From Alphaproteobacteria bacterium (lineage in GTDB: Bacteria; Pseudomonadota; Alphaproteobacteria; UBA828), in assembly GCA_011523425.1 (NCBI GenBank), contig WTGU01000077.1, positions 1 through 64,000 on the forward strand: DNA of 64,000 nucleotides, in the 5' to 3' direction. A program made the position numbers and the translations under genes. Below are positions 18,041 through 27,642 of this stretch, in pieces. Positions within the stretch are counted from its first letter, which is position 1. Each line of letters starts with the position of its first letter. The notes under the pieces are model-generated. The model saw only the letters and a list, made by a program, of their open reading frames with translations, made no database searches and was not told the origin of the DNA.

Positions 18041-18164
18041 CGAGCGCCCGGCGCCCGAGGGATATGAACGGGGCCGTCAGGCCCCAACGGCGCGACTGCG
18101 CCGCGCGCCGAAGGCGCGTAGCCAAGCGAGTGGAACGAGCGCCCGGCGACTGAGGGATATGAAC
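18041..18164. repeat. Two 29-base direct repeats between hyuAB and rph
   Basis: CGAGCGCCCGGCG..GAGGGATATGAAC occurs at 18041-18069 and again at 18136-18164 with 2 mismatches in 29, start to start 95 bases. Between them is a GC-rich palindromic stretch (CGCGCGCCGAAGGCGCG). The block occupies most of the divergent promoter region. Confidence 0.6.
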
Positions 18165-18227
18165 AAATGTGGACGCCCTCTCGGCCCCGCGATAGTGTCG
18201 CGCCGCCAGCGAGAGAGGGGGGCCTTT

Positions 18228-18950
18228 ATGCGTCCATCCGGCCGCAGACCGGAAGAAATGCGCCAGGTCAGACTGGAGCCCGGCGTGAGCAAGCATGCCG
18301 AGGGCTCCTGCCTGGTGTGCTTCGGCGACACGCAGGTGCTGTGCACGGCGAGCGTCGAGGAGCGCGTGCCGCCCTTCCTCCGCAACACGGGGCGGGGCTG
18401 GGTCACCGGCGAGTATGGCATGCTGCCGCGCTCCACCGGCTCGCGATCGGCCCGTGAGGCGGCGCGCGGCCGCCAGGGCGGGCGCACTCAGGAGATCCAG
18501 CGCTTGATCGGGCGCTCGCTCCGCGCCGTGACCGAGCTCGAGGCCCTCGGCGAGCGCCAGATCACGCTGGACTGCGACGTCATCCAGGCCGATGGCGGCA
18601 CCCGCACCGCAGCGATCACCGGCGCCTACGTGGCGCTGCATGCGGCGCTCGAGGGCCTGGTGGCATGCGGGGCGATCGAGCGGCCGCCGCTCGCGGACCA
18701 GGTTGCCGCCGTGAGCTGCGGCGTCGTCGGCGGCGAGGCGGTGCTCGATCTCGACTACGACGAGGACAGCAACGCGGACGCGGACGCGAACTTCGTGCTC
18801 ACCGCGGCGGGCGGGATCGTCGAGGTTCAGGCGACGGCGGAGGGCGATCCCTTCAGCGAGGCGCAGCTCCTCGCCATGCTGGCGCTCGCCCGCTCGGGCG
18901 CCGAGCGGCTCTTCGCCCTGCAGCGGGACGCGCTGGCCGGGGGAGGATAG
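18228..18950 (+). CDS. rph: Ribonuclease PH
   Basis: This 240-residue phosphorolytic 3' exoribonuclease trims tRNA 3' ends in the cytoplasm and usually forms a hexamer. The family start [19 protein letters not shown] is present, as are [12 protein letters not shown] (phosphate-binding arginines), [19 protein letters not shown] and [20 protein letters not shown]. The length matches the family (about 238). The ATG at 18228 is fixed by this conserved N-terminus and follows a GAGAGAGGGGGG purine run. The rdgB start lies 8 bases after the stop, giving the typical alphaproteobacterial order rph-rdgB-hemW. The usual neighbour hrcA is absent and replaced by the hydantoinase gene. Confidence 0.97.
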   Translation: MRPSGRRPEEMRQVRLEPGVSKHAEGSCLVCFGDTQVLCTASVEERVPPFLRNTGRGWVTGEYGMLPRSTGSRSAREAARGRQGGRTQEIQRLIGRSLRAVTELEALGERQITLDCDVIQADGGTRTAAITGAYVALHAALEGLVACGAIERPPLADQVAAVSCGVVGGEAVLDLDYDEDSNADADANFVLTAAGGIVEVQATAEGDPFSEAQLLAMLALARSGAERLFALQRDALAGGG

Positions 18951-18958
18951 GCGCTCTC

Positions 18959-19576
18959 ATGGCCCGACGGCTCGCGGCCTCGCGCCTGATCGTGGCGAGC
19001 CACAACGCAGGCAAGGTGCGCGAGATCGAGGCGCTGCTCGGCCCCCTCGGCATCGAGACGGTGGGCGCGGCGGCGCTCGGCCTCGCGGAGCCGGAGGAGA
19101 CCGGCGAGACCTTCGTCGCCAACGCGGCGCTCAAGGCCCGCGCGGCGGCGCTGGCAAGCGGGGAGCCTGCGCTTGCGGACGATTCCGGCCTCGTCGTGCC
19201 GGCCCTCGACGGCGCGCCCGGCATCTATTCTGCCCGCTGGGCCGGACCGGGGAAGGACTTTCGCGTGGCGATGGACCGTATCGAGCGGGAGCTCGCGGCC
19301 CGCGGGGTCGCGATCGGCGGCACGGCGGCCTACTTCGTCTGCGCTCTCTCCCTCGGCTGGCCGGACGGCCAGTGCGAGACGGTGGAGGGGCGGGCGGACG
19401 GCACGCTGACCTGGCCGCCGCGCGGCCCCCACGGCTTCGGCTACGACCCGATCTTCGTCCCCGCGGGCCATGCGCGCACCTTCGGCGAGATGCCGCCCGA
19501 GGAGAAGCAGCCGCTGACCCACCGGGCGCGGGCCTTCGAGCGCCTGGTCGCGTCGTGCCTGGCGCCCCCGCCGTGA
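18959..19576 (+). CDS. rdgB: Non-canonical purine NTP pyrophosphatase (RdgB/HAM1)
   Basis: This 205-residue enzyme hydrolyses dITP, ITP and XTP to monophosphates, preventing incorporation of deaminated purines. The motif [16 protein letters not shown] near the N-terminus binds the nucleotide phosphates. [24 protein letters not shown] carries the catalytic and metal-binding acidic residues, and [13 protein letters not shown] forms the base pocket. The length is normal. The ATG at 18959 follows the rph stop by 8 bases, and its stop codon overlaps the GTG start of hemW, so the three genes are almost certainly one transcript. Confidence 0.96.
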   Translation: MARRLAASRLIVASHNAGKVREIEALLGPLGIETVGAAALGLAEPEETGETFVANAALKARAAALASGEPALADDSGLVVPALDGAPGIYSARWAGPGKDFRVAMDRIERELAARGVAIGGTAAYFVCALSLGWPDGQCETVEGRADGTLTWPPRGPHGFGYDPIFVPAGHARTFGEMPPEEKQPLTHRARAFERLVASCLAPPP

Positions 19577-20760
19577 ACGCCGCTGCCGATCCGTCGCCCG
19601 GAGCCGCGCCGGCGGCGCGCGCCCTCTACGTACACTGGCCCTTCTGCCTCTCCAAGTGCCCCTACTGCGACTTCAACAGCCACGTCCGCGAGAGCGTCGA
19701 TGAGGCCCGCTGGCAGCGGGCGCTGCTCGCCGAGCTCGATCACTTCGCGGACATGCTGCCCGGCGCGACCGTCGCCAGCGTCTTCTTCGGCGGGGGCACG
19801 CCCTCGCTGATGCCGCCCGGCACCGCGGCCTGCATCATCGAGCGGGCGGCGGAGTGCTGGACCCTCGCGGCGGACGCCGAGATCACCCTCGAAGCCAACC
19901 CGACCTCGACCGAGGCGGCCCGACTCGAGGATTTTCGCGCGGCCGGCGTGAACCGCGTCTCGCTCGGTGTGCAGGCGCTGGACGACGGCGCGCTCGGCTT
20001 CCTCGGGCGCGGGCACGACGCGGCCGAGGCGCGCGCTGCGGTCGCGCTGGCGCAGCGCATCATGCCGCGCAGCTCCTTCGACCTCATCTACGCCCGGCCC
20101 GGTCAGACCGCCGAGGCCTGGCGCGCCGAGCTGAAGGAGGCGCTGGCGCTGGCCGGCGATCACCTGTCGCTCTATCAGCTCACCATCGAGAAGGGCACGC
20201 CCTTCTTCCGGCTGGAGCGGGAGGGCGCGTTCGCCCTGCCCGACGACGACCACAGCCGCGCCCTCTTCGATCTGACGCAGGAGGCGACGGCGGCGGTCGG
20301 CTTCGCGGCCTACGAGATCTCCAACCACGGGCGCGGCGGCGACGTCTGCCGGCACAATCTCGCCTATTGGCGCTATGACGACTATGTGGGCATCGGGCCC
20401 GGCGCCCACGGCCGCATCCGGCCCGCAGGGGGCGGGCGGCAGGCGCTGCGCCAGCACGCCGGGCCGGAGGGGTGGCTTGCCGCCGTCGAGCGCGACGGCT
20501 TCGGTACCGCCGAGACCCGCCACTTGAGCGTGGACGAGCAGGCGCGCGAGATGCTGATGATGGGCCTTCGTCTGGCGGAGGGGGTGTCGGAATCGCACCT
20601 GGTCGAGCGCACCGGCTGCGATCCCGACCGGGTGATCGACCGCGCCGGCCTCGACCGCCTCTGCCGGGCGGACTACCTGGAGCGGCGGGGCGGGCGCCTC
20701 CGCGCCACCGCCGCCGGCCGGCCGCTCCTCAACAGCCTGCTGGTCACCCTGCTCGCCTGA
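19573..20760 (+). CDS. hemW: Radical SAM haem chaperone HemW
   Basis: This 395-residue radical SAM protein belongs to the HemN-like family now called HemW, which binds haem and delivers it to respiratory proteins. The iron-sulfur motif is C25-x3-C29-x2-C32 in [27 protein letters not shown] and [11 protein letters not shown] give the SAM-binding strands, and the C-terminal HemN domain ends at about residue 390. The start is GTG at 19573, overlapping the rdgB stop by four bases (GTGA), a common translational coupling. It was previously often mis-named oxygen-independent coproporphyrinogen oxidase, but the motif pattern fits HemW better. Confidence 0.93.
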   Translation: MNAAADPSPGAAPAARALYVHWPFCLSKCPYCDFNSHVRESVDEARWQRALLAELDHFADMLPGATVASVFFGGGTPSLMPPGTAACIIERAAECWTLAADAEITLEANPTSTEAARLEDFRAAGVNRVSLGVQALDDGALGFLGRGHDAAEARAAVALAQRIMPRSSFDLIYARPGQTAEAWRAELKEALALAGDHLSLYQLTIEKGTPFFRLEREGAFALPDDDHSRALFDLTQEATAAVGFAAYEISNHGRGGDVCRHNLAYWRYDDYVGIGPGAHGRIRPAGGGRQALRQHAGPEGWLAAVERDGFGTAETRHLSVDEQAREMLMMGLRLAEGVSESHLVERTGCDPDRVIDRAGLDRLCRADYLERRGGRLRATAAGRPLLNSLLVTLLA

Positions 20761-20782
20761 GCGGCCGGTGCCGCTCCGCGGG

Positions 20783-21472
20783 CTAGGGCCGGTCCGTCCC
20801 TGCGCGCGTTTGCATCGGGTCGGCGGCGGCGCGGGCGGCCTCGCGCAGGCGCCGCAGCAGTCCCAGCTCGGGCGGGCGGAAGCGGGCGAGGCGCGCGCGC
20901 ACGGTCTGGACGCGCATCACGTCGGCGATACGGCGGTCGAGGAAGGCCCAGCTCGCCTGCGATCCCTCCGAGCTGTCGTTCAGCCAGTAGAGGAGCGTGG
21001 AGAGATAGACGCCCGCGAGCAGGGCGCGCTTGGTGTAAAAGCCGAAATCGGTGGTCCGGTCGCCCGTCGCGAACCAGATCGTGTCCACGGTGCGGTAGAG
21101 CGAGATCAGCGCATGCGGGCCGTTGGCCGGTTGCGCCAGGATCGGCAGCGCGGCGCGAATCGCCTCCCGGTGCGCCGCGTTCTGCCCGAGCCTGAGCCGC
21201 ACGGCGTGCGCGATCCGCTCCCGCACCTTGAGCTCCGCCAGGTCGGTCTCCTTGAGCGCTTCCTCCAGGCGGCGGTCGGCGTAGGCCGCGTGGTAGATGA
21301 CGAGAGCGACCGGGCCGCCGGGGAAGGCGTTGCGCGCCGCCTCGGGCTCCAGCTCGAGCTCGGCCGCCGCCGTTGTGAGCGCAGTATCGGACCAGCCGTC
21401 GAACGGCACATGGGGCAGCGCCGCGAGCAGCAGGCGGTCGCGGGTCTCGTCCGCCGGAAGCGCCCGCCACAC
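20783..21472 (-). CDS. COQ9-family ubiquinone biosynthesis protein
   Basis: This 229-residue protein has an N-terminal TetR-like helical part (DRLLLAALPHVPFDGWSDTALTTAAAEL) and the COQ9 domain. The latter contains the conserved helix TVDTIWFATGDRTTDFGFYTKRALLAGVYLSTLLYWLND around residues 128-166, a lipid-binding segment. COQ9 binds ubiquinone intermediates and presents them to the COQ7 hydroxylase in mitochondria; alphaproteobacterial homologues are presumed to do the same. Its start is 3 bases after the def stop, so the two genes are coupled. The gene converges with hemW. Confidence 0.9.
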   Translation of the reverse strand: MWRALPADETRDRLLLAALPHVPFDGWSDTALTTAAAELELEPEAARNAFPGGPVALVIYHAAYADRRLEEALKETDLAELKVRERIAHAVRLRLGQNAAHREAIRAALPILAQPANGPHALISLYRTVDTIWFATGDRTTDFGFYTKRALLAGVYLSTLLYWLNDSSEGSQASWAFLDRRIADVMRVQTVRARLARFRPPELGLLRRLREAARAAADPMQTRAGTDRP

Positions 21473-21475
21473 GGC

Positions 21476-22045
21476 TCAGGCCTCCTCCACCGGCCCCTCC
21501 CGGCCGAGCTCGCTGGTGAAGGCGAGGGTCGAGAGGTCGTTCATCCGCATGGGGTAGAGGATGCCGTCCAGGTGGTCGCACTCGTGCTGCACCACCCGCG
21601 CATGGAAGCCGTGCGCCTCGCGCTCGCGAGCGCGGCCCTCGGTATCGGTCCAGCGATAGCGGATGCGGTCGTGGCGCGGCACCAGGCCGGCGAGGCCGGG
21701 GAGCGAGAGGCACGCCTCTAGGTCCTCCACCATGTGCTCGCCGATGGGCTCGATCACCGGATTGATCAGGACCGTGGGCGATTCGAGCGCGGCCGGGTCC
21801 GCCCAGTCGCCGTCGTCCCCATCCGCGCCATCCGCCGTCTCGCGGCCGGGGGGCACGCGGAAGAGCACGAGGCGCAGCGGCACGTGCACCTGGGGCGCCG
21901 CGAGACCGGCGCCGTTCGCATCCGCGAGCGTCTCCATCATGTCCCCGATCAGGCGCGCGATCTCGGGCGCGGCCGGATCGGCGACCGGTGCGGCCGCGCC
22001 GCCGAGCACGGGATGGCCCATGCGCGCGATCTTGAGGATTGCCAT
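21476..22045 (-). CDS. def: Peptide deformylase
   Basis: This 189-residue metalloenzyme removes the formyl group from nascent N-terminal methionine. All three motifs are present: GAGLAAPQ (45-52), EACLS (110-114, with metal ligand Cys112) and HECDHLDG (154-161, with metal ligands His154 and His158 and catalytic Glu155). Motif 2 has Ala where the common form has Gly (EGCLS). An acidic Asp/Gly-rich insertion (about residues 70-84) lies between motifs 1 and 2. With these deviations it could be a second, specialised deformylase; no fmt gene follows. It leads a two-gene operon with COQ9. Confidence 0.9.
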   Translation of the reverse strand: MAILKIARMGHPVLGGAAAPVADPAAPEIARLIGDMMETLADANGAGLAAPQVHVPLRLVLFRVPPGRETADGADGDDGDWADPAALESPTVLINPVIEPIGEHMVEDLEACLSLPGLAGLVPRHDRIRYRWTDTEGRAREREAHGFHARVVQHECDHLDGILYPMRMNDLSTLAFTSELGREGPVEEA

Positions 22046-22231
22046 GCCCCCTATATGGACCGCGCCGGGCCCGCCGTAAACCGCCGCACGGCGGCGAAGC
22101 GGCCGCCGCAGTAGCGTCCGGCCCCGTTTTCGCCCGTCCGGCCCGCGCGGACCGGGGGCAGCAGAGGGACTGGCGACAACATCTCAATTTCGGTATGCTC
22201 CGCCCCCGCTGCGGAACAATATCTGGAAGCC

Positions 22232-22768
22232 ATGACCGTACCCGTCACCGCGCGGCTGCTCTTCCTCGTCCCGGCGCTCGTGGGCGTCGCCCTTCTCTGC
22301 GGCATCCAGGGCGCGGACGCGCAGCCGAAGCCCGAGCCCCTGGCGTCGAACGCGAACTGGGCGGCGCACAGCTTCGTCACGGACGGGAACAAGGTCTGCT
22401 ACATGTACGCCAAGCCGGCCGGCTCCAAGGGCAACTACAAGCGGCGCGGCGAGCCCAACGTCATGGTGACCCGGCGCCAGGGAAGCAGGACGACCGAGGA
22501 GGTGAGCGTGACCTCGGGCTATCCCTATCCGGCGAAGAAGCCCGTGAGGGTGACCATCGACGGCCGGCGCTTCAGTTTCGACGTGACCCAGGACGAGCAT
22601 GCCTGGGTGAGCGAAGAGTCGCTGGATGCGACGGTCGTCAAGGCCATGATTCGCGGCCGCGAGCTGACGGTGCGCGGCACCTCCCTCAAGGGCACCTATT
22701 CCGAAGACACGTACTCCCTCATCGGCTTCACCAAGATCCGCGACGCCATCGTCAGGGCGTGCCCCTAG
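22232..22768 (+). CDS. IalB-like exported protein
   Basis: This 178-residue protein has a signal peptide (about 1-30, ending ADAQ). The remaining fold resembles the invasion-associated locus B family: [21 protein letters not shown], then [12 protein letters not shown] and a C-terminal [23 protein letters not shown] segment. Two cysteines, in KVCYM and at RACP, could form the typical disulfide. In Bartonella the family is tied to red-cell entry, but in free-living alphaproteobacteria it is a common periplasmic protein of unknown job. The ATG at 22232 starts the signal peptide. The gene lies directly before rlmN. Confidence 0.8.
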   Translation: MTVPVTARLLFLVPALVGVALLCGIQGADAQPKPEPLASNANWAAHSFVTDGNKVCYMYAKPAGSKGNYKRRGEPNVMVTRRQGSRTTEEVSVTSGYPYPAKKPVRVTIDGRRFSFDVTQDEHAWVSEESLDATVVKAMIRGRELTVRGTSLKGTYSEDTYSLIGFTKIRDAIVRACP

Positions 22769-22782
22769 ACCGGGGGCCGGGC

Positions 22783-23955
22783 GTGCAGCGCCTGCCCGCC
22801 GCCGGCGACGAAGCCTCCATCCGAGCGAACACCGTGGCCGACGAGCGCGAGAGCGTGATCGGGCTCACGCGCGACGAGCTGGCCGACCGCCTGCGCGCTC
22901 TCGACGTGCCGGCGAAGCGCGTGCCCATGCGGGTCAAGCAGCTCTGGCACTGGATCTACCACCGCGGCGCCACAGAATTCGACGCCATGACCACGATCGG
23001 CGGCGCGCTCCGCGCCGCGCTGGAGGAACACCACACCCTGGCGCGCCCCGGGCTGGCGGCGGAGCAGCGCTCGGCGGACGGCACGCGGAAGTGGCTGCTG
23101 CGCTTCGCCGACGGCCGGGAGGTCGAGACCGTCTACATCCCCGAGGAGGACCGCGGCGCGCTCTGCCTCTCCTCCCAAGTCGGCTGCACGCTCTCCTGCA
23201 CCTTCTGCCATACGGGAACCCAGCGCCTGGTGCGCAACCTGACGGCGGGCGAGATCGTCGCGCAGGTCCTCGTGGCCCGCGATTCCTACGGCGAGTGGCC
23301 GTCCCCGCGCGGGCCGCGCATGCTGTCCAACATCGTGATGATGGGCATGGGCGAGCCTCTCTTCAATTTCGACAATGTCGCGAGCGCGCTCCGTACCGTC
23401 ATGGATCCGGAGGGCATCGCGCTCTCGCGCCGGCGGATCACGTTGTCCACCGCCGGCGTCGTGCCGATGATCGAGCGCTGCGGCGCCGAGCTCGGCGTGG
23501 GCCTCGCGGTCTCGCTCCACGCGGTGCGCGACGGGCTTCGCGACGAGCTCGTGCCCATCAACCGCAAATACCCGATCGCGGCCCTGCTCGACGCCTGCCG
23601 CCGCTACCCCGGTGCCAGCAATGCGCGTCGCATCACCTTCGAGTACGTGATGCTGCGGGGCGTGAACGATACCGAGTCCGACGCCCGCGAGCTGGTGCGG
23701 CTGATCGCCGGGATTCCGGCCAAGCTCAACCTGATTCCTTTCAATCCCTGGCCGGGTGCGCCCTACGAATGCTCGTCGGCGGACGCGATCGAGAGGTTCG
23801 CGGCGATCGTCAACCGGGCGGGCTATGCGGCGCCGGTGCGCACCCCGCGCGGCCGCGACATCCTGGCGGCGTGCGGCCAGCTCAAGTCGGCGAGCGCGCC
23901 ACGCCCGCGCCGTCGCAGCGTCGCGGCGCAGCAGGCGGGGGCGCCGGCCGGCTGA
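22783..23955 (+). CDS. rlmN: 23S rRNA/tRNA (adenine-C2)-methyltransferase RlmN
   Basis: This radical SAM methyltransferase of about 390 residues modifies A2503 of 23S rRNA and A37 of some tRNAs. The cluster motif [13 protein letters not shown] (CX3CX2C), [26 protein letters not shown] and [10 protein letters not shown] are family marks. A late Cys in LAACGQ may be the methyl-carrying cysteine. There is no ATG in the right place. GTG codons at 22759, 22783 and 22834 are all possible; 22783 is chosen because a G-rich ribosome-binding stretch precedes it and it avoids overlap with the IalB-like gene. The C-terminus carries an Arg/Ala-rich extension. Confidence 0.93.
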   Translation: MQRLPAAGDEASIRANTVADERESVIGLTRDELADRLRALDVPAKRVPMRVKQLWHWIYHRGATEFDAMTTIGGALRAALEEHHTLARPGLAAEQRSADGTRKWLLRFADGREVETVYIPEEDRGALCLSSQVGCTLSCTFCHTGTQRLVRNLTAGEIVAQVLVARDSYGEWPSPRGPRMLSNIVMMGMGEPLFNFDNVASALRTVMDPEGIALSRRRITLSTAGVVPMIERCGAELGVGLAVSLHAVRDGLRDELVPINRKYPIAALLDACRRYPGASNARRITFEYVMLRGVNDTESDARELVRLIAGIPAKLNLIPFNPWPGAPYECSSADAIERFAAIVNRAGYAAPVRTPRGRDILAACGQLKSASAPRPRRRSVAAQQAGAPAG

Positions 23956-23974
23956 GCCGAGACTTGCCCTCCTC

Positions 23975-24080
23975 ACCCCGGCTCTCTCCTCCCCCGGGCG
24001 GAGAGGGAGAGCATGCCGGTGCCGTCTGCGTCCCCTCTCCGCCCTTCGAGGGGGGAGAGGGACAGGGAGAGGTGGGTGAC
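23975..24080. repeat. Two-hairpin intergenic element, possible shared terminator
   Basis: The strongest stem is CCCTCTCC (24033-24040) with GGAGAGGG (24054-24061), continued by CCCT/AGGG around a TCG loop. A weaker stem uses CTCTCTCC and GGAGAG near 23982-24005. The element lies between the convergent rlmN and fadB/J-like genes and could stop both transcripts. Its CTCTCC-rich style is that of a dispersed repeat. Confidence 0.55.
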
Positions 24081-24118
24081 GTTCGTGCCGCCGCAATCCG
24101 GAAAGGTCGGAAGCTGCT

Positions 24119-26233
24119 CTAACCACCCCGCGCCGCCCGGTCGAGATCGGCGAAGCCCTTGCCGTCCGCCGCGAGCCGGTTCAGCAGCGGCGCCGGCTCC
24201 CAGTAGTCCTCGCTCTCGTCGAGGCGCGCGACGGTCTCGTGGATGGCGGCGAGGCCGACCCCGTCGGCCCAGTGCATGACGCCGCCCCGCCAGCGCGGGA
24301 AGCCGTATCCGTTGATCCAAACGAGATCGACGTCGCTCGCGCGGAGCGCGATGCCCTCGTCCAGGAGCCGGGCGCCCTCGTTCACCAGCGGGTAGAGGAG
24401 GCGCTCGACGATCTCGTCCGCGCCGATGGAGCGACGGGCGATGCCGCTCTCCGCCGCGACCTCGGCGATGAGCGCGTCCACCTCCGGGTCCGGGATGGGC
24501 GTACGGCTGCCGGGCTCGTAGCGGTAGTATCCGGCGCCGGTCTTCTGGCCGAAGCGGCCCCGCTCGCACAGCCGGTCCGCCACCGCCGAGTAGCGCTTGG
24601 ACGGGTCGCGCAGGTGCGCGTCGGCCTTGCGCTTGCGCCAGCTCACGTCGAGGCCGGCGAGATCGGCGACGGCACACGGCCCCATCGCCATGCCGAAGCC
24701 GGTCATCGCGGCGTCGACGTCGACCGGCGATGCGCCTTCCTCCAACAGGAAGCGCACCTGCCGCGTGTAGCCCTCGAGCATGCGGTTGCCGATGAAGCCG
24801 TGGCAGACTCCCGCCACGACCGCGAGCTTGCCGAGCCGCTGCGCGAGCGCGAGCACGGTCGCCAGTGTCTCGGGCGAGGCCGAATCGGTGCGCACCACCT
24901 CCAGCAGCCGCATCACCTGCGCCGGGCTGAAGAAGTGCATGCCGAGCACGCATCCCGCGTCCCGCCGCCGGGGCACGGTATCGGCCAGGTGGTTGACGTC
25001 GAGATAGGAGGTGTTGGACGCGATGATCGCGCCCTCGTCGCATGCCGCATCGAGGGTCCTGAACACCTCCTCCTTGAGGGGCATCTCCTCGAACACGGCT
25101 TCGATGACGAGGTCGGCGCCGGCGACCCCCTCCATGGTCTCGACGGGCTCGATCAGCGCCATGCGGGCCTCGGCGTCGGCCGTGCCGATGCGCCCGCGCG
25201 CGACGCGGCTCTCGTAACCGCTCCGGATCGCCGCGAGCGCGCGCTCCAGGGCGCCGCCGTCGGAATCCGTCAGCCGCACCGGGATGCCGGCGTTGGCGAA
25301 GCAGGTGGCGATGCCGGTGCCCATGGTGCCGGCGCCGACGATCGCCGCCCGCTCCACCGGCCGTGCCGGCGTCTCCTTGCCGATGCCCGGCACCCTGCGG
25401 GCCTGCCGCTCGGCGAAGAACACGTGGCGGAGCGCCTTCGATTCCGCGGACGCCATGCAGGCCTCGAAGACCTCCCGCTCGCGCCGGATCCCTTCGTCGA
25501 AGGGCAGCGACAGCGCCATCTCGACGCATTCGAGGCAGGCGAGCGGCGCCCGCTGGCCGCGCGCCCTGCGCGCCAGACGCTCGCGGGTGGCCTCGAAGAT
25601 CCCCGGATCGTCCAGCACCGGCGTGCGGTCGCGCGCGAGCGGATGCGGCGGGCCGCCCGCGGCCCGCTCCTCCGCGAAGGCGACGGCGCCCTGCAGCAGG
25701 TCGCCCTCGATCACCCGATCGAGAATGCCGTGCTCGGCGGCCTTCTCGGCGGGGACGCGGGTGCCGTCGACGATCATGGCGAGCGCTGTCGAGACGTTCG
25801 CGATGCGGGGCAGGCGCTGGGTGCCGCCGGCGCCGGGCGGGAAGCCCAAGAGAACCTCCGGCTGGCCGACGCCGGTCTCCCGGCTCGCGACGCGATAGTG
25901 GCAGGAGAGCGCCATCTCGAGCCCGCCGCCGAGGCAGTAGCCGGCGAGCGCGGCGATGACCGGCTTGGTCGAGCGCTCGATGGCCGGGATGACATGGCGG
26001 AGCGTCGGCTCGTCCTCGGGCCAGGGCTTGCCGAACATGGCGATGTCGGCGCCGGCCAGCGCGCCCCTGCCGCCACCGCGCAGCACGATCGCCTCGATCG
26101 CATCGTCCGCCCCGGCCTCCTCCAGCCGGCTGAGGATGGCGCCGGGCACGCCCACGCTCATGGCGTTCACCGGCGGGTTGTCGATGGTGATGACGCCGAT
26201 CGCGCCGTGGCGTTCCAGACTCGCGCCGCCCAT
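24119..26233 (-). CDS. Multifunctional enoyl-CoA hydratase / 3-hydroxyacyl-CoA dehydrogenase
   Basis: This 704-residue beta-oxidation protein (FadB/FadJ alpha-subunit type) has three parts. The N-terminal hydratase/isomerase domain (1 to about 190) contains the oxyanion stretch GYCLGGGLEMALSCHYR and the catalytic Glu region VGQPEVLLGFPPGAGGTQRLPR. The NAD-binding domain (about 290-475) begins AAIVGAGTMGTGIATCFANAG and has HFFSPAQVM. The C-terminal dehydrogenase helices (about 480-690) include GFIGNRML. The start at 26233 is where similarity begins. An open extension upstream is rejected because it covers an 11-base tandem repeat. No thiolase gene is adjacent. Confidence 0.93.
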   Translation of the reverse strand: MGGASLERHGAIGVITIDNPPVNAMSVGVPGAILSRLEEAGADDAIEAIVLRGGGRGALAGADIAMFGKPWPEDEPTLRHVIPAIERSTKPVIAALAGYCLGGGLEMALSCHYRVASRETGVGQPEVLLGFPPGAGGTQRLPRIANVSTALAMIVDGTRVPAEKAAEHGILDRVIEGDLLQGAVAFAEERAAGGPPHPLARDRTPVLDDPGIFEATRERLARRARGQRAPLACLECVEMALSLPFDEGIRREREVFEACMASAESKALRHVFFAERQARRVPGIGKETPARPVERAAIVGAGTMGTGIATCFANAGIPVRLTDSDGGALERALAAIRSGYESRVARGRIGTADAEARMALIEPVETMEGVAGADLVIEAVFEEMPLKEEVFRTLDAACDEGAIIASNTSYLDVNHLADTVPRRRDAGCVLGMHFFSPAQVMRLLEVVRTDSASPETLATVLALAQRLGKLAVVAGVCHGFIGNRMLEGYTRQVRFLLEEGASPVDVDAAMTGFGMAMGPCAVADLAGLDVSWRKRKADAHLRDPSKRYSAVADRLCERGRFGQKTGAGYYRYEPGSRTPIPDPEVDALIAEVAAESGIARRSIGADEIVERLLYPLVNEGARLLDEGIALRASDVDLVWINGYGFPRWRGGVMHWADGVGLAAIHETVARLDESEDYWEPAPLLNRLAADGKGFADLDRAARGG

Positions 26234-26264
26234 GTCTCGCGTTCCTCCGTCGTCCTGGGAAATA

Positions 26265-26308
26265 CCTGTGGAATACTTGTGGAAAGCCTGTTGATAGCCG
26301 GTGGAGAA
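26265..26308. repeat. Four imperfect 11-base tandem repeats upstream of the beta-oxidation gene
   Basis: CCTGTGGAAT, CTTGTGGAAA, CCTGTTGATA and CCGGTGGAGAA follow one another at steps of 11-12 bases. The TGTGGAA core resembles degenerate DnaA boxes or a phased activator or repressor site. The block lies 32 bases before the start codon at 26233, within the only gap between the two leftward genes. Confidence 0.55.
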
Positions 26309-26322
26309 TGCCGCCGGCGCCC

Positions 26323-27501
26323 TCAGGCGGCGCACACCTCGTCGAGCAGGCGACGCATGAAGGCCTCACAGGCGCGCACCTGGCTCACCTCGATGTACTC
26401 GTTGGGCTGATGCGCCTGCAGGATGCTGCCGGGCCCGCAGATCACGGTCGGGATTCCGACCTCCTGGAAGAGACCCGCCTCGGTGCCGTAGGCGACCACC
26501 TCGGTATGGTTGGTGCGCGCAAGCGCCATCACGATCGCCTCGGCCGGCGAACCGTCCTCGGGCACCAGGCCTGGCACCTGGGCGCGGGATTCGGTGGTGA
26601 TCGCGGTGCCGGGGTCGACGGCCTGCATGCGGGGCAGCACGGTCTCCGTGGCAAATTCCTCGAAACGGGCGCGAATCTCGTCGGGATCCGCCCCCGGCAT
26701 CAGCCGGTACTCCCAAGTGAAGCCGCAGTCCAGCGGCACGATGTTCTGGGCCGTGCCGCCACGGATCGTGCCCACGTGAACGGTCGTGTAGGGCGGATCG
26801 AAGCCGCTCTCCGGCTCGGCGCGGCCGACCATTTCGTCGGCCAGCTCGGTCAGGAAGTGGACCAGCGTCGCCGCATGCTGCACCGCATTCACCCCGAGAT
26901 GGGTGGCGCTGGAATGGACCTCCCGGCCGCGCACCCGGGTCTCGAAGCTGTAGACGCCCTTGTGGGCGTTCACGACGGCCATGTTCGTGGGCTCGCCCAC
27001 GATCACGATGTGCGGCTTGACGCCGAGCGTGGTGCCCAGCCGGTCGATCATCAGCGGCGCGCCGAGGCAGCCGACCTCCTCGTCGAAGGAGAGCGCGAAA
27101 TGGATCGGGGTCTTGAGCGGCCGCGCGACGAATTCCGGGACCAGCGCCAGCGCGATCGCGCTGAAGCTCTTCATGTCCGAGGTGCCGCGCCCGTAGAGGC
27201 GGCCGTCCTTCTCCACGACGCGGAAGGGATCGGTATCCCAGGGCTGACCGTCCACCGGCACCACGTCGGTATGGCCCGAGAGCGCGATGCCGGGCACGTC
27301 GTCCGGCCCCACCGTCGCGTAAAGATTCGCCTTGTTTTCGTTCTCGTCGTGAATAAGTGTAGAATCAATGCCGTGTGAGGCGAGATAGTCTCGTACGAAG
27401 TGAATGAGCGCGAGGTTAGACTCGCGACTAGTCGTGTCAAAAGACACGAGCCGCTCAATCAACTCGATGGAATCGTAATGGGTGCCGGACATTTGCATCA
27501 C
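26323..27501 (-). CDS. argE: Acetylornithine deacetylase (ArgE-like M20 peptidase)
   Basis: This 392-residue M20 metallohydrolase removes acetyl from N-acetylornithine in arginine synthesis. Metal ligands sit in ALSGHTDVVPVDG (His and Asp), GRGTSDMKSF (bridging Asp), DEEVGCLGA (general base Glu plus ligand Glu) and near the end QAHQPNEY (His). The length is normal. The first 60 codons are much less GC-rich than the rest of the gene, and a TCGTGTC/GACACGA hairpin lies in them (27432-27449). Related M20 enzymes such as succinyl-diaminopimelate desuccinylase cannot be excluded. The start may be the Met at 27501 or the one three codons later. Confidence 0.88.
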   Translation of the reverse strand: MMQMSGTHYDSIELIERLVSFDTTSRESNLALIHFVRDYLASHGIDSTLIHDENENKANLYATVGPDDVPGIALSGHTDVVPVDGQPWDTDPFRVVEKDGRLYGRGTSDMKSFSAIALALVPEFVARPLKTPIHFALSFDEEVGCLGAPLMIDRLGTTLGVKPHIVIVGEPTNMAVVNAHKGVYSFETRVRGREVHSSATHLGVNAVQHAATLVHFLTELADEMVGRAEPESGFDPPYTTVHVGTIRGGTAQNIVPLDCGFTWEYRLMPGADPDEIRARFEEFATETVLPRMQAVDPGTAITTESRAQVPGLVPEDGSPAEAIVMALARTNHTEVVAYGTEAGLFQEVGIPTVICGPGSILQAHQPNEYIEVSQVRACEAFMRRLLDEVCAA

Positions 27502-27642
27502 CGTTCGTTCGTCGGGCCGGGATTGTCACCGCGCCGCGGCAGCGGCACAAGGCCGCCCACGATCGGTCGCCGCCCGGCATATACCCAGGATTCCTGAGCG
27601 CCCGCCTCGGGCTGCCGACTGCCGGGGAGGGGGAAAGCGCCG

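Noticed and set aside
26265-26308. Replication origin with DnaA boxes
   Set aside because: The cores each deviate by two or more bases from the consensus. No AT-rich unwinding region or dnaA, dnaN, hemE or parAB gene is present.
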